From NCBI RefSeq assembly GCF_910592395.1, contig NC_088315.1, positions 13,623,808 to 13,687,807 on the forward strand: 64,000 bases of DNA, written 5' to 3'. This document shows, in pieces, positions 34,073-44,817 of this stretch (the stretch's first letter is position 1; the number at the start of each line of letters is the position of its first letter). A program made the translations under genes and the position numbers. The notes beneath the pieces are model-generated. The model had not been told where the DNA came from, made no database searches, and saw nothing but the letters and a program-made list of their open reading frames with translations. The DNA is from Lineus longissimus. Lineage: Eukaryota; Nemertea; Pilidiophora; Heteronemertea; Lineidae.

Positions 34073-34378
34073 ATGGTGTATTGTGTGGCTCCGAATTGTG
34101 TCAAGGCTGGCACAAAGAACAATCGAATGACGGATAGGACCCATTTTCATGAATTTCCAAAGCCAGTTGAACGAGACAGGAGGAAGCTGTGGATTCGGAA
34201 GTGCAAACGTTTGGAGTGTTGGAAGCCTGGGCCTTCGGCCAAACTTTGCAGTGATCACTTTATCGATACGGATTATCACATGAAGCCGGATATCTGCATC
34301 CAACTGAATATCAAATGCCACTTGTTAAAAACAGCTGTTCCAACCATGTCAATTGCATTTAATGCCCGAGGCTGCTGA
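34073..34378 (+). CDS. THAP-domain zinc-finger protein (single ORF)
   Basis: A 101-residue ORF is almost entirely a THAP domain, the C2CH zinc-binding DNA-recognition module of animal regulators and of P-element-type transposases. The zinc ligands are Cys4 and Cys9 (MVYCVAPNC), then a Cys-x2-His pair in AKLCSDHF. The conserved FHEFPK, the tryptophan in RRKLWIRKCKR and the C-terminal AVPT-like motif are present. The start fits the family, since THAP domains sit at the extreme N-terminus. The ORF stops soon after the domain with no clear donor. It may therefore be a stand-alone THAP, an exon whose partners were not found, or a transposon remnant. Confidence 0.88.
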   Translation: MVYCVAPNCVKAGTKNNRMTDRTHFHEFPKPVERDRRKLWIRKCKRLECWKPGPSAKLCSDHFIDTDYHMKPDICIQLNIKCHLLKTAVPTMSIAFNARGC

Positions 34379-35099
34379 TGTCGGTTGTTATACATAATGT
34401 GTAGGCCCTATTGGGGTCTGTGATACCGCATAGTGTCTTCTTGTGTTCCAGCCATAGCAAGGTGACAGCGACACAGGTCAGTGTCAGTGACAGCCACTGT
34501 CAATGACAGATTATTGTCATCTGACATCTAGGCCTATCTAACGTTGCACGGAATTATATCGTCACGTCAAGATGATTGTGCATAATACCGTCACTTTTCA
34601 ATAGTAGTTCAGCGTCATGACATAACTGGCGATACAACACAGACGAGGCGAAACAATATTGTGCAACATTAGTCTGTTCAAAAATCATACATGTTATGCA
34701 TCTGCAACCGTCTATCAATGTCTTTTTTGCTATATCGGCAGGTCTGCCATGCAAATTGATTAACCACAAATTCTAATCACTTTCGTCCGAATGATCACTC
34801 TCATTATGATCTAGTGATATTATGGCTCGAACATGTACGGCTCAACGTTTAAATATCCTTCTGTATCGACCAAAACATCCTCAAATTCACTGCTCTCACT
34901 CTATGAACTGTATGCGGAAGCCATCTTGCTTTGTTCTGACTGGCCTGATCTACGTCATCAAAAAATCCCTAGCGGCCACATGTGGAACTAATCTAAAGTT
35001 GTGTGTGGTGGAAAATTCAAATAGTTTAAAATTGAAAATTGAAATAACTAAATAATGACTTTATTATTAGAATTTTTTTAATGTCTGGGATCTTGTTTT

Positions 35100-35151
35100 T
35101 AGCTCACCTCTTAGCAGAGGTGAGCTTATCCCATACCGTGGCGTCCGTCGT

Positions 35152-35249
<98 letters not shown>

Positions 35250-36292
35250 CGTCGTCCGTTAGCAGGGCACGTTTCGTAACTGTTAGAGCTATTGAATTGA
35301 AACTTGGTACACATGTACCCTTATGTAATGACACCTGGGAGACTAAGTTTCGTTCCGATTCGTTTCATGGTTTGGCCACCAGGGGGCCAAACGTTAAAAG
35401 TGAAAATATGCAATATCTCCCTTAATAGTAGTCGGGAAATTTTGAAAAAAATATGGTAGGTACTTCTAGCAAAGGTGCATCATATATCCTCCGGGTTTTT
35501 GATTTGACCTCCTTTTCAAGGTCACAGAGGTCAAATGGTGTAAATTAGCCGTTAGGATGTAACGATGGCACGTTTCTAAACTGCAATGACTATTGATACC
35601 AAATTTGGTACACATTTACCCCTTAGTCAGGTGATCTCAGGGACCAAAGTTTGGTCCAATATGATTCACCACTTGACCACCAGGGGGCAAAATCCAAAAA
35701 CCTTAAAAATGTGATTATTCCTTAACTTCTTGCCCGATTGCCACCAATTTGATATCATGGGTACATCTAACCACCATACAGTATATGTCACACAGGTTTT
35801 TAATTTGACCTTCTTGTCAAGGTCACAGAGGTCAAATGGCGTAAATTCGCCGTCAGGCCGTAACTATGGCACGTTTCTTAACTGCAATGACTTTTGATCA
35901 CAAATTAAGTACACATGTACCCCTTGGTCAGGTGATCTCAGGTACCGAAGTTTGGTGCGATCTGATTTGCCGTTTGGCCTCCAGGGAGGGGGCCAAATCC
36001 TAAATTCTTCAAAATGCCATTATTCCTAGTAATGACTTGCCCGATTGGCACCAATTTTATATCATAGGTACATCTAATTCTAACAACCATTCAATGTGTC
36101 ACCCGGGTCTTCTTTGATTTGACCTACTTTTCAAGGTCACAGAGGTCGAATGTACTGTAAATTGGCCATTTTGGGGAAATTGTAATTGCTTGGACCTACA
36201 TCAAACCTAACACTACATGACACAAGACCATGCTCTTTATCCATCTTTCCTCCACATGAGGTGAGCACAATGGCCCTGGCCATTTCATTTTA
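35100..36292 (+). mobile_element. (GTC)n monomer-array element, copy 4
   Basis: Begins with the hairpin AGCTCACCTCTTAGCAGAGG followed by TGAGCT, carries the longest (GTC)n tract of the window (35142-35260), then about three monomers, and ends AGGTGAGCACAATGGCCCTG. CTCF-like cores are at 35374 and 35675, with a disrupted one near 35970. DR3-like boxes are at 35519, 35820 and 36134 (the last with one mismatch). The poly-Arg, poly-Thr and poly-Val frames across the triplet tract are artefacts. Confidence 0.85.
35142..35260 (+). repeat. (GTC)n microsatellite
   Basis: About 35 near-perfect GTC triplets, with a few GTCC interruptions at the edges. It sits at the same internal position in every copy of this element family, so it belongs to the element and is not a chance microsatellite. 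Confidence 0.97.
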
Positions 36293-36599
36293 ACCCCAAA
36301 CATATTTCATGAGTATCAAGCATGTTTTCAAACCTTGATATATGGCCTTTAATACCCCATGTCCGCTCAAATGATGCAGAGACGAAACATAACAGATTCT
36401 ATTGAGTCAGGGTGCTGCTTCGAGTACCCTGCATTGAGAATGGCTTCAAAGGCCATTCATGTCCAAGAATAGTCTCTCTGCCAGATGTTCATTAAATCGC
36501 CAAGTCCCGGATGTGGCACATGGGCGCTTGATGATATTCGAATCATAGCAGAGCAAAGCGATCGTACCTACAATCAGATACCCCCACACAGAACACATA

Positions 36600-36965
36600 G
36601 AACGCTGGAGATAAAGGAGTGATAGGGTGCACCTAAAATTTGGAATAAAAACCAGTATTTTACCACTTAGGGTCATATTTGGCCAAAAAGTGTTAAAATG
36701 GCTATTTTGACTTGAGTGGTTTACATAAGACTGCTGTTTTCGGCATCAGCACACCTGTGTACATTGAATAGGCCGCCGAAACCTCCTCACCTAAAATTCT
36801 AATCAGAAGCCAGTATTTATCATCAAAATATGACAATTTTTTGCAAAAAAGGGTTAAAGTGGCTATTTTGTCTTGAGTGGTGCAAATAAGACTGCTATTT
36901 TAGAATGAACGCCCCTTTTTAAATAGAATAAGCCTGTAAAAACATCCTTACCTAAAATTCTGATC
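36600..36965 (+). repeat. Two diverged ~165-bp tandem units
   Basis: 36626-36795 and 36796-36960 share CACCTAAAATTC, GCCAGTATTT, TTAAAGTGGCTATTTTG and TGAGTGGT..ATAAGACTGCT in the same order. A third partial copy begins at 36950. Old tandem duplication, non-coding. Confidence 0.65.
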
Positions 36966-37189
36966 AATGGCCTCTGTCTCTTGGAGTACTTGTTCTCAGA
37001 TCGTGTCAATTATTTATTTCGGAGCTGATCAATCGCTATAAATCTGGTATCTTCACGCACCCGTGATCTACTCTACGGATCGTGGACGAGGTAAACAAGG
37101 TGGCGCCCCCTCTTGGCAATCATGGAACGATGTAGTTACGGAAATCAAGAGCTTTTTCCCCAGTTAATTTTGAGAACAACAAAGTTTCC

Positions 37190-38400
37190 CGAAGACGTCT
37201 CTTATAGCATCATGGGGGAAATCAGGGATTAATGTCAGCACGGTGGATAACCGTAGCGGTTTAGCGACCAACATGTACGGTTCAGCGAACTTCCGTTTTG
37301 CTCGATTTTTCAAGGTAGCACACATTTTTACAATTTTTGGTAAGTTCCTGTGGTTTAATCCGGTTCTAATGCATGCATCATCAGTCGTTGTAGTTAACAT
37401 CAGTATGCCCATGTGGTTCTGACTTAGAGAAACAGAGCTAATATTCACGTTGAAAGTTGGAAATTTCATGATCTTCAAAGACAGCATTTTATGGCGAAGC
37501 GTCTAAAATTGACGCCATTTTTGCAGGGCTATCATGTACTACAAAGCTAACAATAAAGACTGACGAAGTAACAAGTAATATGCATGCCCTTTTGCTGAGA
37601 TACATTGTAAAATATGTTGACTTCATGAAAGCGTACGGTATTTAGCGATATTACTGTACACTGGTTTAGCAATATAATACAGAGAAAGTGTACGGGTTGT
37701 ATGGTTCAACGATTAAAAATCATTTATCGCATTTCACTCGAAATATGGCCCAGACAGTCATAATTCTCAATCTAAAATGTAACTTTACTACCAAGATGTC
37801 CATGAAGACGAGAAGAACTGGGATTACCATGCCGGTACCGTGTCATGGAGTGCAGCAGTATACGTCAGAAACTGAATTTCGACGTAGAGATTGCCTTTGT
37901 TAAACCGTAGTAGGTGAAGTCGCTGAACCACTCGAGGGTTCGTTAAACATATACGGTCATTGCAGAAATCGGTCAAAGTCACGAAAAAAAATAAGAAAAG
38001 AGCAGAATTTCAAATGAAATACCACGAAACACATCCCCGGAGGTTGATTCCATAGCTTTGAAGGGAACCTGACAGCCTACCGTTAACTAGATAGCGATGA
38101 CATGATACCCTACTAAACTTTTTTAAAATTGTAATTAAATAGCCCTTTAGACGACAAAAACCATCGCGTTATGATCTGAAGAATAGTATCTAGCAAAAGC
38201 CCAGGCCGCTACATCGCAAAATATTATCCATATCTTCCATATTTTACTATACTGATTTTCAACTCACGTCATCTGCTAGAGTGCACGAGCGGCTGTTCCT
38301 TGAACCGTACATTTGGTCGCTAAACCGTTACGGTTATATCCACCGTGGTTAGCAGGACCGGATAACGTTAACCAATGATTTCCCCAGGATGCTCTTAAGT
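37190..38400. mobile_element. Non-autonomous TIR transposon ~1.2 kb
   Basis: Inverted ends of about 90 bp, imperfect at the outside (GCATCATGGGGGAAATCA / TGATTTCCCCAGGATGC). The inner part is CACGGTGGATA..CGGTTTAGCGACCAAC..TGTACGGTTCA at 37230-37283, with its mirror at 38300-38347. Motifs like TACGGTTCAGCGA and TACGGTATTTAGCGA recur inside as subterminal repeats. No transposase is present. It sits just upstream of the LamG exon. Confidence 0.7.
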
Positions 38401-38458
38401 AGCGTGAAGTAACATGATTTCATTTTCATTTTCTTTTTATTATTTGTTCATTATTCAG

Positions 38459-39030
38459 AATCACTGGCAATGTCGATTACGTTCACTCAGTCATATTCCG
38501 GTCTGTCTTGGCAATTAGGGACAACACAGCAAGGATCACAATTCCAAGATTTGAACTGAGAGGCTTTAGTTTCACTATAGCTCTTTATATTTTCATACTT
38601 GAACATAATAGAAAGGCAATGCTACTAGATGACTGGAGAAAACCATTCCAGTTTTTCTTTAAGTTTTCACAAAACGAATTTTACTTTCGCCTAAGTAGGG
38701 CTTTTCTTAAAGATATCTTTCGCCTGCATTGCAAAATTAAAGATACCTTATTAAACGTGCTGCGGTGGACATCTGTCGTTGTGACTTGGGACCGTCGAGA
38801 GCATACAGCAGCGATGTATGTGAATGGTCAAGTTGTCCAAAGGCAACATGTCATGGGAAGTAACCTGGACAGTGTTTACAACAAGCATAAGCGGTATCAG
38901 CTCGGGTGGATGGGGGATGGGCACCGTCGTCATCGCAATGAAACTGGTGTGTTTATCGGATCCATGAGTAGCCTCCATGTTTATCACCATGCACTTTCTC
39001 CAAGCAATGTCAAAGAGTTCCATAGCGCCA
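38459..39030 (+). CDS. LamG-like domain exon
   Basis: This exon is 572 nt, following a long pyrimidine tract (TTTGTTCATTATTCAG). It encodes about 190 residues with the pattern of a laminin-G/concanavalin-type fold. An early GNVDYVHSVIF strand is followed by a middle segment, WTSVVVTWDRREHTAAMYVN (the typical WxxVAxTxD..xxxxLYVNG strand pair). The end, FIGSMSSLHVYHHALSPSNV, matches the usual closing 'G.I..v.iy..aLs..ei' strand. The donor CCA|GTAGGT leaves phase 1, which fits the PAN exon at 39498. Likely part of a secreted or extracellular-matrix protein. A MITE sits in the following intron. Confidence 0.7.
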
Positions 39031-39070
39031 GTAGGTGTACGCATGTCATAATTTATAACACCAGTAGGAG

Positions 39071-39270
39071 TCTTAACGGTTTCTCCAACTTTTTCCTGAT
39101 TTATCTAACAAAAGTCCGACAATGTCCGACTTTTCCCTGAAAGTTCGGATTTTTAAAAACCTTGCGATAATACCAGGACTTCCAAAAATAGGTCAATAAA
39201 GATTGAATGGGGTTAATGAGGTGTGAGCCAAACACTCAGAGTGACCCAAAGTGTGAATACTAATTAGCTC
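39071..39270 (+). mobile_element. MITE family M3, copy 1 (right end missing)
   Basis: Begins CTTAACGGTTTCTCCAACTT, then TTTCCTGATTTATC and paired TCCGAC blocks, and continues to ACTAATTAGCTCACTCA, like the complete copy at 42857-43112. The right inverted end is absent. It lies in the intron between the LamG and PAN exons. Confidence 0.75.
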
Positions 39271-39497
39271 ACTCAAGTAGGTAACCTAATGCCACTAACC
39301 ATTGCTATTGCCCGATCAGTGGTCTGATATCTCGGCAAGTGTAGCGTGTTTGTTTCTCATTCAAAACCACAATATACTTCTGCCTCGAATTGAGTATTGT
39401 ATTAAAATACTCGATTCGGCGAGGCTGAAATCACAAACTCATCAACATGGAACCCAAATAGGTAGCTGGCTAAATTCTTTACGTTTTGTTTGTTCAG

Positions 39498-39772
39498 TCG
39501 TCGTTGATAGAGGGAAGTACATCCGGACAAACACGGACCGAAGCTTATATGACGTATCTGGCCCGATTGAAACAGCAACACGACGCACACCAATAAGCTG
39601 CATTGCGTATTGTAAATCGCGGATTGTTCCTTGCAAACATGCTATTTTCTCGCAGAAAACGAAGAATTGTGAGCTTTTCTCAAAGTCCATTTATGTTTTA
39701 CAAATAAAAACTAACTTAAAGGCAGAGGTTAAAACAGGATTTCACTACAAGCTAAAAGTGGAGGCCATGTAA
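39498..39772 (+). CDS. PAN/Apple-domain terminal exon
   Basis: Acceptor GTTTGTTCAG|TCG. The exon encodes about 90 residues with a PAN/Apple-like cysteine pattern: CIAYCKSRIVPCKHAIFSQK, then TKNCELF. PAN domains bind proteins or carbohydrates outside the cell. The phase-1 entry joins the LamG exon without a stop. The frame ends with a TAA at 39770, so this would be the last exon of a LamG-PAN secreted protein. The first exon is uncertain. Confidence 0.65.
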
Positions 39773-39999
39773 TTAATGAATAATTTGGCCATGTAATGAG
39801 GGAAAAGAGTTGCTTCTATCTGATGAGCAGCATTAAAAGTTTCCATTGATAGAGATAAACTAGCCAAAAGTCGTCAGTATGCTCAGCGACGAAGGAATTA
39901 CCTCTACTGGTATCATCAGTTGCGACGTGGTACTATCGGCATAACCTTGTGCACGTGTGGAAAATCAAAATACATTCACCAGTAGAGGTTTTTCCGAAT

Positions 40000-40170
40000 T
40001 CTTAACAGTTTCTCTAACTTTTTCCTGATTTATCCTACAAAAGTCCAACATTGTCCGACTTTTCTCAGAAAGGAAAAAAACCTGTGAAAAATATCAGGCC
40101 TTCCCAAAATAGGGCATTAAAGATCAAAGGCCTCGCTTTCCGAAATAGGGCATTATGGATCAAAGGCCTG
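40000..40170 (+). mobile_element. MITE family M3, copy 2 (partial)
   Basis: Starts CTTAACAGTTTCTCTAACTT, then TTTCCTGATTTATCC, and follows the family to the CAGGCCTTCCCAAAATAGGG segment, with an internal duplication of the last part. The right inverted end is missing. Confidence 0.7.
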
Positions 40171-40813
40171 TACATCGGCAGCGCTCATGTTTCTATGAGG
40201 AATATTTTTATCACTCAGTCATACCATACCCATGCATCTTGACCACAAGATTTCGACTTTGCTGAAAGTACTTGAAATATTAGCGATAAACAATGGGTGA
40301 GCCTATGTGAACCAGACCAGACCAATGTAACAACCGACGAATGCCTTGCACCCAATCACTGCTTGGAGATGAAGACAGTTTCCGGACACCACACGGTCAA
40401 AGACCTGGCCAAGGTTAACTGGAGGATGCTGGGGGCTGCCTGCTGCGCATGAAGTCGACTGGTCATGTGCGTAGCTAGTCTTTCGGTCGGGGAGGCTCTC
40501 TGGGGGCGGGTTGGCTAACGTTTAGCTATGCCCTTCTTGAAAAAAGGACGCTACGGCAATTTATCAACGAATTCGGCCTCATCGCGACGAATTAAACATC
40601 CGCAGCGAGTATAACAGTTTAATGATTCGGCAAACTAGCTTCTGAGAGTAACACGCATTAATCGGATAAAAAAACTATGATTTTGCCGTCACTTTCTCCG
40701 ATAAATAACAATTCGGAGTTCGGGATTCGTAAAGTTGCGAATATCATATATCAATATGTTCCTACTCCGAACACGTCCCCTTCAATTTCCTCATATCGTT
40801 GTCTCAATTTCAG

Positions 40814-41536
40814 GTTACGAAGTCCTCCACCATTACGGGTTTATATACGATTACTTCAGCAGCATGCACATTCTCCCCTATCACAAATATGGCGTCTTCA
40901 TGAGCATAAACGGCGCAGCCAAACCAAAAGAAATGGGCTTTTATACCTCCCTAGTAAACTTCTACATAATGGACCTTCTTCTGAGGGAGGAACGTTTCAC
41001 GACTCCAGAGGGAATCTGCGGTTACGACCCCTCGGACCTGACACCAACGCCCAATTGCAAATTACGGCGGTGGCGTCATAGCCCGACCGTTTTTCCGGCG
41101 GAACCTGTCACCGTGCGTCGGAACGTATGGCAATAAAGTATTCGGTAACCTGACTGTATTCTTAAACTATACAACATGTACACTTCACGCAATTTATGGC
41201 AAATCCGGACGTCTTCTGATAGATTTATTCCAAGATGACGAATTCAGCACCGAGTCTGAATTAGACTGGACGCTTTTTTGTGAAGGCTTTGAAAACTTCG
41301 GGAAGTTTACATTCAAGAAAGACGGGACTGTCGACGCGATTTCATTGCCATGTATAGAGCCGCAAGATCCGCCAGTATTTCATCGGGACCATCGCCTGCC
41401 AGAGGTGGCCGACCCCAGTGACAAGGGGTCTCAGCTTCACGTGGCCTGCATACAATCCTCCTCGAACTCATGGCAAGTTTCTAAATCACTCGTTTTGGTG
41501 GCTTTGCTTTTAGTGTTTGTTTTGGTGTGGTCATAG
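40814..41536 (+). pseudogene. Last exon of beta-lactamase-like serine hydrolase (gigasin-6-like)
   Basis: After a pyrimidine-rich acceptor (GTCTCAATTTCAG|GT) the exon encodes GYEVLHHYGFIYDYFSSMHI and GVFMSINGAA, as in the C-terminal half of beta-lactamase/penicillin-binding-related proteins that are common in marine invertebrates. The later CVGTYGNKVFGNLTVF and LPCIEPQDPPVFHRDH segments match the family's C-terminal beta domain. A C-terminal hydrophobic tail (SKSLVLVALLLVFVLVWS) would anchor the protein in the membrane, by transmembrane helix or GPI. The first part reads to a stop at 41134 and the remainder is in another frame, so one frameshift near 41100 breaks the exon. The catalytic SxxK region should lie in upstream exons, and I found none, so this is probably an orphan fragment. 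Confidence 0.7.
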
Positions 41537-41692
41537 CATTTTCATTTTTCTATTCTATTTCGCGCTTGTTCTCGGGGAGCCTAAAGGGCAATGTGTAGTC
41601 ATCCTCCTTCACATACCGGCGGGGAGTCACCTACGAAAATCAGAAAGTGCAAGAGACATGAATGTATGGTCTGTACATTCATGTTGTAAAAT

Positions 41693-41785
41693 ATGTTCCC
41701 CATGAGCTGATACTATGTTCCCCATGAGCTGATACTATTTTCCCCATGAGCTGATACTATGTTCCCAATGAGCTCATATCAAAAG
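41693..41785 (+). repeat. 22-bp tandem repeat, array 1 (4 units)
   Basis: Units of TGTTCCCCATGAGCTGATAC with a TA spacer. The array is interrupted and drifts at the last unit. The same unit forms array 2 at 42619-42856. Confidence 0.9.
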
Positions 41786-42618
41786 GTTTCGCCCCTGTTG
41801 TTTCATTCACATTTCGCGCCAAAATGACGTAAGCCACCGAGCTATTTTTAGACGCGTGGACTGGGCGAAACGAGTGTGTCGCCACATCGAAGGCCGAAAA
41901 AACATGTTTGAATCAAATATCGACGATGCCAAGCAAATCGAGTCAATGACATAAACACTGTTGTTTGAAAAATCAAAACATTGAACGAAATCAACACCTT
42001 TTGAGTGCTTTCCGACCCAATTTCCGTGATCACATTTGCTTCCTCGGCAGTGAAGTACGCCATGATGCTTTTTAAGTGACGTCACGCAATCTTGAATCCA
42101 GGAATATTGGGAATACGCATGTACAGCAACAGCAGCGCTTTCAGCGGCCACGCGTCCTGGAAACCAGGCCAGCTATTTCTGTCAATTCTCGAAACCGCTA
42201 TTATGACACACGAATCCCTTATCCAATCACAAACGGGTATGCCTTCCCGGGAAATCAATTTCATGAATATTAATTATCCGATGCTAATCGCGGACGGCCC
42301 ATAAAAGGAAACGGCTGAGGCCGGGAAAACCCCGGGGATTCAATGGTTTTGGGCCAAATTCATGCAACTTTGGGAGCAAAATGACACATTAATTTCGCAT
42401 CAATTGTACGTGCAATCTTTATGATTGTAAAGTATATGTCTTCGAATCAATAAAACAGTTTCTAATGGGAAACTTTATCGGTTTTAATAATGCCTTTTGA
42501 GGGGTGTTTTGTGCATGGCCCCCCGCTCCATGAATAGAAAATGCATTGCGCTATGTTGCGCTACACTAGATGGCGCCACCGTTGGCTCCGTAAATGAAAC
42601 AAACTTTTTGATATGGAT

Positions 42619-42856
42619 AGTATGTTCCCCATGAGCTGATAGTATGTTCCCCATGAGCTGATAGTATGTTCCCCATGACCTGATACTATGTTCCCCATGA
42701 GCTGATACTATGTTCCCAATGAGCTGATAGTATGTTCCCCATGAGCTGATACTATGTTCCCCATGAACTGATACTATGTTCCCCATGAGCTGATAGTATG
42801 TTCCCCATGAGCTGATAGTGTGTTCCCCATGACCTGATAGTATGTTCCCCAGGAGC
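42619..42856 (+). repeat. 22-bp tandem repeat, array 2 (11 units)
   Basis: Eleven copies at exact 22-bp spacing (GTTCCC at 42623, 42645, 42667 and so on to 42843), with GAGCTGATA variants. There are no unique spacers between units, so this is not CRISPR. The minus-strand frame through it is a periodicity artefact. The array ends exactly where a MITE begins. Confidence 0.95.
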
Positions 42857-43112
42857 TTTCTCAACTTTTCCTGATTTATCCGACAAAAGTCCGATATTGT
42901 CCGACTTTTCTCTGAAAGGTCAGATTTCTGGAAAACCTGTGAAAAATACCAGGGCTACCTAAAAAATAAAGATCATAGGCTTATGGGATTAATGTGGTGA
43001 GCCAAACACCCAGAGCGACCCTACATGTAAGTATGAATACTAATTAGCTCACTCAGTCGGACAATGTCGAACTTTGTCGGATAAATCAGGAAAAGTTTGA
43101 GAAACCGTTAAG
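42857..43112 (+). mobile_element. MITE family M3, complete copy
   Basis: About 50-bp terminal inverted repeats: TTCTCAACTTTTCCTGATTT at the left, with the mirror AATCAGGAAAAGTTTGAGAA at the right. A 150-bp middle contains GTGAGCCAAACACCCAGAG. No frame. It defines the full length (about 256 bp) of the family also seen at 39071 and 40000. Confidence 0.85.
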
Positions 43113-43509
43113 AAGTCGGAAAAAGCCTGGTGCATACACCACTTGGCCTTGATTAACCAGTTGTGATAAAATGCCCGTCAATTTGATATCGACCGCAGAA
43201 CTTTGAATCCTCACATAAGATTGTCATTCCCTTTAAATTTAGTCTTAGTTTATGAAGTCTTATGGTATTGGTGCATGAATCATGAGCTAAAAATGTGTTA
43301 GGCTGTTAAAGGGGTACGCAATTCGTAACTACTGATGGTTCAGGGCAATAGAGATGCATTTATACACAATGCCGTAGTACAGTTATTACAGTTTGTGCAT
43401 ACGAATCTGCTGAAACTTGGTACCTATAGCATTTGCAGATCTGTCTGTACCACAACGGCAATTCAGGACGTACTTTCGTAATTGAAAATTTTCAAATTGA
43501 ATTATAATT

Positions 43510-44815
43510 TTTTAGCGAAATGGCGTATGTTTTGAGTGTTTTTTCTATCAGATCATATCGGAGCTGCTTCTTATTTTTCTTCAAAAGCTTGCAGCGGTCA
43601 ATACAAACTCTGTAACCCCCCCCCCCCCCCCCCCCCCGTAAGAAAATCGCACAATTAGTCGACACTTGGCATTTATCAAGGGCCTGGATTTCACACCAAC
43701 ACGACAAAGACGTACAATAAAATCGCCAGACGCTCTTCCCATTGTCAACAAAGTTTTTCAACGGTTATGAATAACTTTCTATTAAAAGTGATGAGCAAGT
43801 CGAATGCCACTACATATTCTTCTGATCGACGGGTATAATAAACTGTTCGCCCTTAACTTGAGTCTAATACGACACAAAAGTCGACACTAAATTAGTGGCG
43901 ATCGATGATCAACTGGGAGGGGGGATACAAGGTTTTCATTGACCGCTGCATGACAGACATGACTGTATCCACTCACACACGCGTTAACGATGCTCTACGC
44001 AAAGATTAAGACAAACAAGCCCTTCGGCGATAATGGCTCACTGTGAGAAATTATTGCTATAATGTTGTCAACAGGGACTGGACCAATTGGTTCACTTACT
44101 GAATCCAAGATGGCGGACCACCAGACTAAAATGCGAGTACTTATTAAAGAGCTTAGAAGTATAATCAGGCTAAGGCACATTTTAAACCCTATATTTGGAG
44201 AAAAATGCAAAAATATGAAAAAAATCTTCACATTCCCTGGAAACACGCAAGTGATGATTTCTAGATATCGCTGAATCATTAAGAGGCACAGATTATATAC
44301 AGTGTTGAAAGCATTTGTATAAATACTGCAAAATGTGCATAAACCAAGAAGGGTTGTTACAACTAGTTACACTACGGACTTAGTGATAAGGCCTCGTCCC
44401 ATCGCCCTTACCGGCCACTACGACAAGTCAATACTCTTGCTGATGATTCGTCATTATTGGTCGTCGCAAAAACAACGAATTGACACAGATATCAACTAGG
44501 TCAACCAATCACGCGGTAGTCTGGCGGACACACCTCCACGACACACTTTATGTGACTTAGCATGGTGTCCCTGATGCGGCCACTAAAGACATGATGACGT
44601 AGATTGCCACAACAAACTTGTGGTGTGAAGCTATATTGCAATAAAACTTGCAAAATATGTTTTAAATAACCTATTTTAAGCGCGCAGCAGAAAAGCCGAA
44701 GGGGGGGGGGGTTACAGAGTTTGTATTGACCGCTGCAAGCTTTTGAAGAAAAATAAGAAGCAGCTCCGATATGATCTGATAGAAAAAACACTCAAAACAT
44801 ACGCCATTTCGCTAA
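43510..44815. repeat. Inverted repeat pair with G/C homopolymer junctions
   Basis: 43510-43637 (AAATGGCGTATGTTTTGAGT to a C-run of about 20) and 44700-44813 (G-run to ACTCAAAACATACGCCATTT) are inverted copies. The G/C-run marks the inner end of each arm. The 1-kb centre has no supported gene. Confidence 0.8.
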
Positions 44816-44817
44816 AA

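Noticed and set aside
35081-35425. Poly-Arg, poly-Thr and poly-Val reading frames
   Set aside because: They are translations of the (GTC)n tract on both strands and have no coding signature outside it.
42484-42864. 126-codon minus-strand frame and possible CRISPR-like array
   Set aside because: Units are strictly tandem 22-mers without spacers, and the frame only reflects the unit lacking stops.
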